Below, piece after piece: positions 25,604 to 32,792 of a stretch of DNA of 39,483 bases. Location of the stretch: assembly GCA_022614805.1 (NCBI GenBank), contig JAKEHY010000004.1, positions 1 through 39,483 on the forward strand. Direction: 5' to 3'. Position 1 is the stretch's first letter; each line of letters begins with the position of its first letter. Origin of the DNA: Candidatus Zixiibacteriota bacterium. GTDB lineage: Bacteria; Zixibacteria; MSB-5A5; DSPP01. Made by a program: the position numbers and the translations under genes. The notes under the pieces were generated by a model, which saw only the letters and a program-made list of their open reading frames with translations, ran no database searches and was not told where the DNA came from.

Positions 25604-26101
25604 ATGAAATTCAAAGGCAAATCCTGGCTCTTCGGCGACGACATCTCCACCGATTTGATTTTCCCCGGCCGCTATGTCCATCTGCTTTCCAACATCCCCG
25701 AACTGGTCAAACATACACTCGAAGACGCCCGCGGCGACTACGCCGCCGGGGTCAAACCGGGGGATTTTGTTGTGGCCGGCAAAAACTTTGGAATGGGCTC
25801 TTCCCGCGAGCAGGCCGCCACGATTATAAAGCAGTCCGGCGCCTGTGCCGTTTTGGCCAAGTCCTTCGCCCGAATTTTCTTCCGCAATTCCATCAATAAC
25901 GGCCTGCCGGTGGTGGAAGTGGATACATCCGGAATCGAGGAGCAGGACGAATTGGAACTGGATTTGAAAGCCGGCATTTTGAAGAATTTGACCCGCAGCT
26001 TCGAGCGCCGCTTCGCCCCCCTGCCGCCGATTATGACCGAGATATTGAACGACGGCGGCCTCGTTTCTCACATCAAAAAACACGGTGATTTTCATTTGTA
26101 A
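25604..26101 (+). CDS. leuD: 3-isopropylmalate dehydratase / homoaconitase small subunit
   Basis: This 165-residue protein has the swivelling-domain motifs GDDISTDLIFPGRY near the N-terminus, NFGMGSSREQA with the conserved Ser-Arg, and SFARIFFRNSINNGL. That is the small-subunit fold of archaeal-type isopropylmalate isomerase or homoaconitase. The loop following GDDISTDLI that helps set substrate choice reads FPGRYVHLL here. The partner is encoded 88 bases upstream. Its ribosome site comes from the dispersed repeat in between. Confidence 0.88.
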   Translation: MKFKGKSWLFGDDISTDLIFPGRYVHLLSNIPELVKHTLEDARGDYAAGVKPGDFVVAGKNFGMGSSREQAATIIKQSGACAVLAKSFARIFFRNSINNGLPVVEVDTSGIEEQDELELDLKAGILKNLTRSFERRFAPLPPIMTEILNDGGLVSHIKKHGDFHL

Positions 26102-26107
26102 GTAAGA

Positions 26108-26148
26108 GCAATTCATGAATTGCCCCTACGTGCGGGTTTGAAATCCGC
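26108..26148. repeat. AATTCATGAATT palindrome repeat between convergent genes
   Basis: A perfect 16-bp palindrome (26108-26123) is followed by a weaker GCGGGTTT / AAATCCGC pair (26132-26148). The pair lies between the convergent stops of leuD and the nicotinate enzyme and may serve both directions as a terminator. Confidence 0.6.
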
Positions 26149-26177
26149 CCCCATAAAACCAAGGCAAAAAAACCTCT

Positions 26178-27407
26178 TTACCCCTCAACTTTCTTCAACC
26201 GCGTATTCGGCCGATACTCCCGCCCCACTTTGGCCGCCGGTTTCCCTTCCACCAAAACCACATCCGCGGTGAAATCGAAGCTGCCGGTCAAAATCCAACT
26301 GCCGACGGCGTAGGAATCGACCGGCACACGGGACTCCTCGAACCATTTGATTTTATCCGGATTGAACCCGCCCGAAACTACGATTTTGACGTGTTGAAAT
26401 CCCTCCTTGTCCAACGCCTCTCGCACCTTGAGCACGAGGGAAGGATTGACGCCGCGCAGCTTGGCTTCCGCTTCGCCCGAACGGCCGCCGATCTCCGCCG
26501 CCAGCGAGTAGTCGATGATGGTTTCGGAAGTATCCAGCCGAACGCCCCAAAGTTTTTGCCCCAACTTGCGGGCCACGGCCACGGATGTGGCCGGACAGTT
26601 GTTGTCGAAATCCACCAGCGAAATCACCGGCACGTCCGGGATGTAGCGGGCGAATTTTTCCGTGGCCAAAACGGTGTTGCCGTCGTAGGCGGCGATTAAA
26701 GCGTGGGGCATCGTCCCCAAGCCCCGGTCGCCGTACCACGCCGCCATCGCATCCGTGGCCACCCCCTTGGCACCGCCTATCATCGAAGCGTAGCCGTCCC
26801 CTCCCTGGGCGGCAAAATGGTCGAACCGGTCGGCGAAAAACAAGACCGGCTTGCCGAGCGCCGCCTCCACTACGGCGCGGGTGTTGGAGGCCACCTTGGT
26901 GCGCCGGGCCAGAACGCCTAAATAAACCGATTCGAGATGGGCAAAGTAGGACAAATCCCCTTCAATCGTCAAAGCCGTCTCCCAGCCGCCGAGCGCTTCG
27001 CCATCCGAGAGGGAGCGGACCTCCAGCTCGGAAAATTTGGAGATCCATAAATCATCCATTCGCCGGATTAGTTCGGTTCGTTCCGCCGTCGATTTCAGAT
27101 AGCCGTCATAATCCCCCGCCGCCAATTGTTGACGAATGTTTTTTTTCAGCTCGACGTATCGGTCAAAAAGCGGATAGACCGCTTCGGCCTCTTTGTAGTA
27201 GCCGGAGGAGGTTTTCAGAACGGCGATTGCCTCGTCCGTGCCGCAGACAATGGCTTTTTCCTTCTTCTGAAAAACCTGCATCAGGCAGCGGACGTGGCGG
27301 TTGTCCTGCTCCAGAATCCGCTTGGTGCGCCAAAAGTAAACGCCCGAACGGTAACCCCGGCGCAGCTCGACAACGGGGAGGTCGAAAACCGAAGGGTCTA
27401 AGCGCAT
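26178..27407 (-). CDS. pncB: Nicotinate phosphoribosyltransferase-family enzyme
   Basis: This 409-residue protein makes nicotinate mononucleotide from nicotinate in NAD salvage. Recognisable segments are YRSGVYFWR near the N-terminus, TLEGD-like LTIEGDLSYFAHLE, ASNTRAV, the conserved DRFDHFAAQGGDG, GLGTMPHALIAAY, LVDFDNNC, GVRLDTSE and VVSGGFNPDKI near residue 340, the last typical of the NAPRTase barrel. It belongs to the archaeal/short type rather than enterobacterial PncB, so the symbol is functional only. It is convergent with leuD and has no clear ribosome site before the ATG. Confidence 0.82.
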   Translation of the reverse strand: MRLDPSVFDLPVVELRRGYRSGVYFWRTKRILEQDNRHVRCLMQVFQKKEKAIVCGTDEAIAVLKTSSGYYKEAEAVYPLFDRYVELKKNIRQQLAAGDYDGYLKSTAERTELIRRMDDLWISKFSELEVRSLSDGEALGGWETALTIEGDLSYFAHLESVYLGVLARRTKVASNTRAVVEAALGKPVLFFADRFDHFAAQGGDGYASMIGGAKGVATDAMAAWYGDRGLGTMPHALIAAYDGNTVLATEKFARYIPDVPVISLVDFDNNCPATSVAVARKLGQKLWGVRLDTSETIIDYSLAAEIGGRSGEAEAKLRGVNPSLVLKVREALDKEGFQHVKIVVSGGFNPDKIKWFEESRVPVDSYAVGSWILTGSFDFTADVVLVEGKPAAKVGREYRPNTRLKKVEG

Positions 27408-27458
27408 TGGGCTATTAAAATAACACGTCCGCTTTGGTTCGGAAAGCGGGAGGGATAA

Positions 27459-27544
27459 ATTGATTCATTGAATCATTGAGTCATTTTATCATTTAAAAGT
27501 TTTTCAATGAATCAATGATTCAATGATAAAATGATTCAATCACT
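27459..27544. repeat. AT-rich tandem and inverted TTGATTCA / TCAATGAT repeat
   Basis: Short units related to ATTGAATCA occur in both orientations; 27473-27491 is nearly the exact inverse (18 of 19) of 27521-27539. A related block lies at 36940-36990 and a weaker one near 37968-37997. It sits between divergent genes and probably folds into a long imperfect hairpin. Confidence 0.7.
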
Positions 27545-27751
27545 ATGGGAAACTTCCCATACCGGCTGGCCCGAAATTGAAACTTTTTGCAAACGCCGGG
27601 TGCAGGCCTTGCGTATTAGCAACTGGAAACATACAGACAACAGGGTCGGGAATTCAACATCAACCGGTTGGAAGGCATACACTTGTGCCAGATGGAGGCA
27701 TTGGTATGGGGTTTGCTGAAAACAGGGGTGGCGAAAGGAGCCGATGTTGAA
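27545..27751 (+). other. Leader region with an open frame but no clear gene
   Basis: The frame of the following membrane protein is open back to 27620 and could give a TTG start at 27668, with a plausible-looking sequence (NRLEGIHLCQ). No ribosome site supports an early start, so I leave it as leader or as an N-terminal extension to test. Confidence 0.3.
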
Positions 27752-27994
27752 ATGAAAGACCACGTAAAAATCTTTTTGGGCCTGGCCATAATCGGGGTGG
27801 TGCTGTTGGTGCTGGGGCACTCGGCCGCCGCCAATTCGGAGATAAAAAATTTCGACGGCAAGGGGGCACTTTTCGCCGCCTACTCCGCCGTCTTTTTGGG
27901 TTTGGTGCTTCTGGCTGGCGGCGGCTTGGGGCTGGCCTACGTGATTAAAAAGATTTTGGACCAGAAATTTTTGAGCCGCTCAAAAACCGGCTGA
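27752..27994 (+). CDS. Small membrane protein, two transmembrane helices
   Basis: The ATG at 27752 lies ten bases after an AAAGGAG ribosome site and gives an 80-residue protein. Helix 1 covers about residues 5-22 (IFLGLAIIGVVLLVLG) and helix 2 about 43-64 (YSAVFLGLVLLAGGGLGLAY). A short polar loop (NSEIKNFDGKG) joins them and a basic tail (KKILDQKFLSRSK) predicts cytoplasmic ends. I do not recognise a family. It is convergent with the cold-shock gene. Confidence 0.6.
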   Translation: MKDHVKIFLGLAIIGVVLLVLGHSAAANSEIKNFDGKGALFAAYSAVFLGLVLLAGGGLGLAYVIKKILDQKFLSRSKTG

Positions 27995-28017
27995 AATTTT
28001 AACCTCCCCTGCGGCAA

Positions 28018-28054
28018 CAAAAAATCCCCGCTCCTTCTTGGAAGGGCGAGGATT
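28018..28054 (-). terminator. Rho-independent terminator of the cold-shock gene
   Basis: On the minus strand an imperfect stem with arms ATCC..CGC..CTTC and GAAG..GCG.GGAT closes a short loop and is followed by a run of T residues (plus-strand A run at 28018-28024). It lies 25 bases after the 28078 stop codon. Confidence 0.8.
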
Positions 28055-28077
28055 CGTTTTATATCCGTATGTGAAGC

Positions 28078-28365
28078 CTACGAACCCTGCCGGGCCTCCT
28101 GCCGTTTTAGCCGCACCACGTTGGTCGCCTGCGGCCCTTTCGGCCCCTGCGTGAGCGTGAATTCCACCTCTTCCCCTTCCGTCAGGGTCTTGAATCCGTC
28201 CGAGGTGATGGCCGTGTAGTGCACGAAAATATCCGACCCGCCGCCCTCTTCGACGATGAAACCGAACCCCTTTTTCTCGTTGAACCATTTCACCTTCCCC
28301 CTGGACACACGCTCACCCCCTCGCGGCTTGGAAAAAATGCTTTTTACCTTGTCAAAAATACCCAT
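28078..28365 (-). CDS. Cold-shock-domain protein with an N-terminal extension
   Basis: This is a 95-residue protein. The cold-shock domain (about 22-88) has [16 protein letters not shown] with RNP1 and DIFVHYTAI with RNP2, and ends in [10 protein letters not shown]. Such proteins bind single-stranded RNA or DNA and melt RNA structure. Unlike the usual 65-70-residue CspA form there are about 20 extra residues at the start ([19 protein letters not shown]), amphipathic and basic. The ATG at 28365 has AGCAGGAGT directly ahead, so the extension is likely real. Confidence 0.92.
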   Translation of the reverse strand: MGIFDKVKSIFSKPRGGERVSRGKVKWFNEKKGFGFIVEEGGGSDIFVHYTAITSDGFKTLTEGEEVEFTLTQGPKGPQATNVVRLKRQEARQGS

Positions 28366-28497
28366 ACTCCTGCTTTCCTTTGAAAAGTTCGTGAAACGAA
28401 GATTTTACGTCCAACCCGCCTCCAACTACGGTTAAAAATTCCCACTGCCTACTTCTGAAACACCGCTACCTCTGTTCAACTGCCTACCGCATCACTA

Positions 28498-28526
28498 AAT
28501 TTCAGGTCTCGGCCCGTTTTTGTCAA
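28498..28526 (-). promoter_or_regulatory. Candidate promoter with a long leader for the cold-shock gene
   Basis: On the minus strand a perfect TTGACA (28521-28526) is followed after 17 bases by the weak GAAATT (28498-28503). A start about seven bases later would give a leader of roughly 125 bases, the size class of cold-shock mRNA leaders. The -10 match is poor, hence low confidence. Confidence 0.28.
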
Positions 28527-28555
28527 GGAAAATGTTGGCCGGCTGGAAAAACTTG

Positions 28556-30751
28556 CTAATACCTCAGAACCTCCAGCGAAGCGTACTTGGCGAAAAGCTT
28601 TTTGGTCTCGCCGGAGGAGAATTTGACCCACAGCCGCAAGGCCTCCCCCTCCCCTTCCGTGGCCAGAACCTGCCCCTGGCCGAAGGTCGGGTGCAAAATC
28701 TGGCTGCCCGTGCGCAGCCGGGTGGAAATCGAATCCTCCGAGCGCACCCGGTTGGCTGCCCGGGGGAAGGGTTTGTCCGCAATCGACCGGCCCCGGTACT
28801 TTTCCGGATACGCCAGCCCCTCCCGCTTCACCAAATTGGCCGGAATTTCATCCAAAAAGCGGGAGGGGAGATTGAAGGTCTCGCCGAAGCGGTGCCGCCG
28901 GGAGCAAAAGGAAAGGGAGACTTTCTTTTTGGCCCGGGTCAAGCCGACGTAAAAAAGCCGCCTTTCCTCTTCCAGCTCGGCCGGGTCGGAAAGCGTGCGC
29001 GAAAGCGGAAAAAGCCCCTCTTCCAGCCCGGCCAGAAAAACCGTTTCAAACTCCAGCCCCTTGGCCTGGTGCAAAGTCATTAGCGTGACGGCAGAGGTGG
29101 CCGGGTCCCACCGGTCCAAATCGGTGAGCAGGGCCACTTCCCCCAAAAAGTCGCTCAAAGTTCCCTCCGGATTCCGCTCCAAAAATTCGTACGCCGCCGC
29201 CGCCAGCTCTTGGGCGTTTTCCAGCCGCCCCTTCTGGTCGGCTTTGTCCTCTTCGCCGAAGAGCTCCGCCAGCCCGGAGCCCTCTAAAACCCGGAGAATG
29301 AACTCATTCAAGGGGAGGCGGGGTTTCAAGCCGGACATCTGGTCGAAGAATTTGACCAATCCGGCGACCCCGTTTTTGGTCTTTGTCGAGACCCCCTCGA
29401 TTTCAGAAACTTTTTTAAAGGCATCATAGACCGACATATTGCGAACATTCGCCCATTCGGTGATTTTCTTCAAGCTTTCTTTCCCGATGCCCCGGGAAGG
29501 AACCGAAAGCAGCCGCTCGAAGGCGACCAAGTCTCCCGGATTTTCCATAAATTTCAGATACGCCAGCAAATCCTTGACCTCTTTCCTTTGGTAGAAGCGG
29601 ACGCCGCCGACTAAAATGTAGGATAAGGCCCGGTAGCGAAAGGCGTCCTCCAAAGCCCGGCTTTGAGCATTGGTGCGGTACAAAACCGCGATTTGGGAAA
29701 GCGTCACCCCCTTTTTCGAAAGCTGCTCCACTTCCTGGGCGATGAAAAACCCCTCCTCCGCTTCGTCGGCGGCTTGATAGCAGAAAAGTTTTTCCCCCGC
29801 CTCGCCGGAAGTCCACAAACTTTTCCCCTTCCGCAGCCGGTTTTTGGCCACCACTGCGGATGCGGCCGAGAGGATGGTTTGGGTGGAGCGGTAGTTCTGC
29901 TCCAGCCGGACGATTTTGGTCTCCGGAAAATCCTTTTCGAAATCGAGGATGTTAGAAAGCCGCGCCCCCCGCCAGCCGTAGATGGACTGGTCGTCGTCCC
30001 CGACGACGAACAGGTTGCGATGCCGCCCCGCCAGAAGTTTCAAAAGCCGGTACTGGGCGAAATTGGTGTCCTGGTATTCGTCCACCAGAATGTAACCGAA
30101 CCGCCCCTGCCAGCGGGCCAGAATGTCCGCTTGGTCCGCCAAAACCTGATGCGCCTTCATCAGCAAATCGTCAAAATCCATCGCCCCCGCGGCCAAAAGT
30201 TCCTTCTGGTAGCTGCGGTACGCCTCCCCCACCCAGCGGTCCATCGGGCTTTTGGTCCAGGCGGCAAAATCCTCCGGCTCCACCAGTTCCGATTTGGCGT
30301 CGGAGATTTTGCCTAAAACCCGCCCCGCCTCCTTGCTCTCCCGTCCAAAAGAGTTCAAAATCTTTTTGATGACCGCCTGCGAGTCCTCTTCGTCGTAGAT
30401 GGAAAAACCGGAGGGGTAGCCGATGGCCGGGGCTTCATCCCGCAGCATCCGGGCGCAAAAGGAATGGAAGGTGGTGACCCAGGGAACGGAAACCCCCAAA
30501 AGTTTCTTCACCCGCTCCTTCATCTCCCCGGCCGCCTTGTTGGTGAAGGTGACCGCCAGAACGGTATGCGGCTGGGCCAGGCCGGAGGAAATTAGGTGGG
30601 CGATGCGGAAGGTCAAAACCCTTGTCTTGCCGCTGCCTGCGCCCGCGAGGACCAAAACCGGCCCTTCGGTGGTTAAAACCGCCTCTTTCTGTGGGGGGTT
30701 AAGAGAATCGAGCAGCCCCGCCAGGGGCTTCGCATCCGTCAAAAAACTCAC
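28556..30751 (-). CDS. pcrA: UvrD/PcrA-type superfamily 1 DNA helicase
   Basis: This 731-residue helicase has the Q-motif LNPPQKEAVL, Walker A AGAGSGKT at 36-43, motif Ia TFTNKAAGEM, motif II VDEYQDTN near residue 225, motif III GDDDQSIYGWRGA, motif IV EQNYRSTQ, motif V TLHQAKGLEFETVFL and motif VI EERRLFYVGLTRA. The C-terminal segment (HPTFGQGQVLATEG...) is the tudor-like RNA-polymerase-binding domain of PcrA/UvrD. It unwinds 3'-5' in repair and replication restart. The start is a GTG overlapping the preceding stop codon (GTGA), which couples it to the sugar nucleotidyltransferase. It is the last gene of the operon. Confidence 0.95.
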   Translation of the reverse strand: MSFLTDAKPLAGLLDSLNPPQKEAVLTTEGPVLVLAGAGSGKTRVLTFRIAHLISSGLAQPHTVLAVTFTNKAAGEMKERVKKLLGVSVPWVTTFHSFCARMLRDEAPAIGYPSGFSIYDEEDSQAVIKKILNSFGRESKEAGRVLGKISDAKSELVEPEDFAAWTKSPMDRWVGEAYRSYQKELLAAGAMDFDDLLMKAHQVLADQADILARWQGRFGYILVDEYQDTNFAQYRLLKLLAGRHRNLFVVGDDDQSIYGWRGARLSNILDFEKDFPETKIVRLEQNYRSTQTILSAASAVVAKNRLRKGKSLWTSGEAGEKLFCYQAADEAEEGFFIAQEVEQLSKKGVTLSQIAVLYRTNAQSRALEDAFRYRALSYILVGGVRFYQRKEVKDLLAYLKFMENPGDLVAFERLLSVPSRGIGKESLKKITEWANVRNMSVYDAFKKVSEIEGVSTKTKNGVAGLVKFFDQMSGLKPRLPLNEFILRVLEGSGLAELFGEEDKADQKGRLENAQELAAAAYEFLERNPEGTLSDFLGEVALLTDLDRWDPATSAVTLMTLHQAKGLEFETVFLAGLEEGLFPLSRTLSDPAELEEERRLFYVGLTRAKKKVSLSFCSRRHRFGETFNLPSRFLDEIPANLVKREGLAYPEKYRGRSIADKPFPRAANRVRSEDSISTRLRTGSQILHPTFGQGQVLATEGEGEALRLWVKFSSGETKKLFAKYASLEVLRY

Positions 30752-31722
30752 GATACGCCCGCTCCGGCGGAAGCTCCTACTGTAACGCGTCCGTTCCGGC
30801 CGGTTACCGTCGCTCCCGCCCCCACCACGGAATCTTCGAGCACCGCATTCGCAACTCTGGCCCCGGCGGAAACGATGGAGTTGCGCAGGGTTGAAAGGCG
30901 CACCGCCGCCCGCTCGCCGATGGAAACAAAAGGGCCGATGGTGGAGGATTCAACAACGGCGGAAGGAGCGACAAAGCAGGGGGGGGTGATGGTGGAACCG
31001 GGTCGAGGGGAAACTTCTCTCAAGTGGGAAAGCAGATGCCGGTTGGTCTCAAGCAAAGTCTCCGGCTTCCCGCAGTCAAACCACCCATCAATCCAGAGGG
31101 GCTGGAATACCGAGCCCCTCTTAATCATTTTCAAAAGTCCGTCGGTAATCTGCCATTCCCCGTTTTTCCCGGGCGGCCCGGCCACCAGTTCCGCCAGGCA
31201 TTCCTTGAAAAGCTCCAACTCCCGTATGAAGTAAGGGCCGACGATGGCGCTGTTGCTTTTCGGTTTTTCCGGTTTTTCCTCCAGCCCGATGATGCGTCCG
31301 TCTTGCAATTCTGCAACGCCAAACCGCTGCGGCTCGGTTACCTCTTTCAATCCGAGCAGATTCTCTTTCGCCTGCAAAACCGGCTTCCAATCCAGTTCCA
31401 AAATGGTATCCCCCAAAAGAATCAAAAGCGGGCCGCGCTCCACGTGGGGCAAGGTCAAATTGATGGCATACCCCAGCCCCGCCGGGCGCTCCTGCTCCAC
31501 GAAACGGACTTTGGTTTTTACGCGGGTGCGGACGTAATCGATAATCATCTCCTTCTTGAATCCAACGACGAAGATGAGTTCTTCAATGGGCAGCCCTTTC
31601 AATCCCCGCAAAAGATGCCCCAGAATCGTGTCTCCCGCCACTTCCAGAAGCGGCTTGGGAACGAAATCGGTAAGCGGCCTCATCCGGGTCCCCTCTCCGG
31701 CGACGGGAATTACGACTTTCAT
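30748..31722 (-). CDS. NDP-sugar nucleotidyltransferase with a left-handed beta-helix tail
   Basis: This 324-residue protein has the pyrophosphorylase signature PVAGEGTRMRPLTDFVPKPLL at the N-terminus, LLILLGDTI for the metal-binding Asp, RFGVAEL and GLEEKPEKPKS. The last 85 residues (VAPSAVVESSTIGPFVSIG...) are hexapeptide-type repeats of a left-handed beta helix. It would couple a sugar-1-phosphate to a nucleotide, with glucose-1-phosphate thymidylyl- or uridylyltransferase the closest type. Overlaps of 4 bases on both sides show coupling with the isomerase and helicase. It may feed the polysaccharide cluster. Confidence 0.87.
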   Translation of the reverse strand: MKVVIPVAGEGTRMRPLTDFVPKPLLEVAGDTILGHLLRGLKGLPIEELIFVVGFKKEMIIDYVRTRVKTKVRFVEQERPAGLGYAINLTLPHVERGPLLILLGDTILELDWKPVLQAKENLLGLKEVTEPQRFGVAELQDGRIIGLEEKPEKPKSNSAIVGPYFIRELELFKECLAELVAGPPGKNGEWQITDGLLKMIKRGSVFQPLWIDGWFDCGKPETLLETNRHLLSHLREVSPRPGSTITPPCFVAPSAVVESSTIGPFVSIGERAAVRLSTLRNSIVSAGARVANAVLEDSVVGAGATVTGRNGRVTVGASAGAGVS

Positions 31723-32792
31723 ATCTTCTCCAGCCGCCCTTTCAGGTAATCGATGACCTCCACCGGCTTGGGATTGACCCCGTTCAGAATCGCCAGATAG
31801 TAGCTCGCAAAATCCCCCAGCAAAATCAAATAAAACATCCGTTCCAGAACGATTTCCCCTTTGGAGGAAAACTTTAACACGGGAACTTTTTTCTTCTTGA
31901 AGATATCCTCCACAATTTTCATACGCGCAAGCACGCGCGGATGGTCATCTTTGTCCTCCAAAAAAACCGCCGTCAATTTTCCGGTTAGATGTTTCAGGAC
32001 GCCAAATCCGACCAGCTCGTTGTGGTTGAACTCCGGAAAAAAGTTGCAGAAGGCCGGCTGCTTGGCGTTTTCGCAAATCTGCCCCTTCCAGCGCACGGCC
32101 ACCGGTTCCAGAAAGTCGGAACCGGCGTACACCAGGGGGATTTTGCCGAAAAGCACCGCCGCCAGCCTTTTCGGTTCGTTTTTTTTGGGGGGAACCTCGC
32201 GCTCCCATTTTTTTATCTCCTCCGCCAAGAAATCGGCCAAACTCAAAATTTCCTCGGAAAAATCGCGAATCAAACCGGCCTTCCCGAGTATCAAAACGAG
32301 CGGCACGAACGAAAAACCGAGCGCCGCGCGGGGGGGGTATCCCGAAGGAACGGTGATTACAGGCAAACCCGTCGCTCTGAAAGCGAGTTTGCCGCCGGTG
32401 GTGATGCAAATGACGGCCGCCTGTTTTTTTCTGGCCTCATCAAAAGCGGCCAGGGTTTCTTCCGTATTACCGGAATAGCTGGAGGCAAAAAACAAAGTCT
32501 GCGGCCCGACGAAAGCGGGCAGGGTGTAATGCCGGATGACGTGAAAGGGAATGTTCAACTCTCCTAAAAGAAACGAACGGGCCAAATCCGCGCCGATGGC
32601 CGACCCTCCCAGGCCGGCGACGATGATGTTGGCCGGTCGAAAACCCGTATTGCTCCAGTTGAACTTCCGGGCGATTTCAACCGCCTGCCGCAGCTGGGCC
32701 GGAAAATCAACCAACAGTTGGTAAAAATTATCCGGGTCAACTTTTCGATAACGGGCCGGGCTTTCCAGAGCTTTCAAATCCGGCCGGCTCAC
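31719..32792 (-). CDS. Bifunctional phosphoglucose/phosphomannose isomerase
   Basis: This 357-residue protein starts at a GTG overlapping the ptsI stop (GTGA). It has the SIS-domain phosphate loops VAGLGGSAIGADLARSF and SSYSGNTEETL and the catalytic EFNHNELVGFG segment with Glu and His, matching archaeal and candidate-phylum bifunctional PGI/PMI. It interconverts glucose-6-P, fructose-6-P and mannose-6-P. A longer in-frame version would extend backwards inside ptsI and is not credible. It ends in an ATGA overlap with the nucleotidyltransferase. Confidence 0.88.
   Translation of the reverse strand: MSRPDLKALESPARYRKVDPDNFYQLLVDFPAQLRQAVEIARKFNWSNTGFRPANIIVAGLGGSAIGADLARSFLLGELNIPFHVIRHYTLPAFVGPQTLFFASSYSGNTEETLAAFDEARKKQAAVICITTGGKLAFRATGLPVITVPSGYPPRAALGFSFVPLVLILGKAGLIRDFSEEILSLADFLAEEIKKWEREVPPKKNEPKRLAAVLFGKIPLVYAGSDFLEPVAVRWKGQICENAKQPAFCNFFPEFNHNELVGFGVLKHLTGKLTAVFLEDKDDHPRVLARMKIVEDIFKKKKVPVLKFSSKGEIVLERMFYLILLGDFASYYLAILNGVNPKPVEVIDYLKGRLEKI

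Noticed and set aside
27459-27544. A CRISPR array
   Set aside because: The units are short, imperfect, in both orientations and without spacers of constant length; no cas gene is near.
27531-27719. A 62-codon plus-strand frame ahead of the small membrane protein
   Set aside because: Its first part is the AT-rich repeat, no ribosome site precedes it and it has no recognisable sequence.
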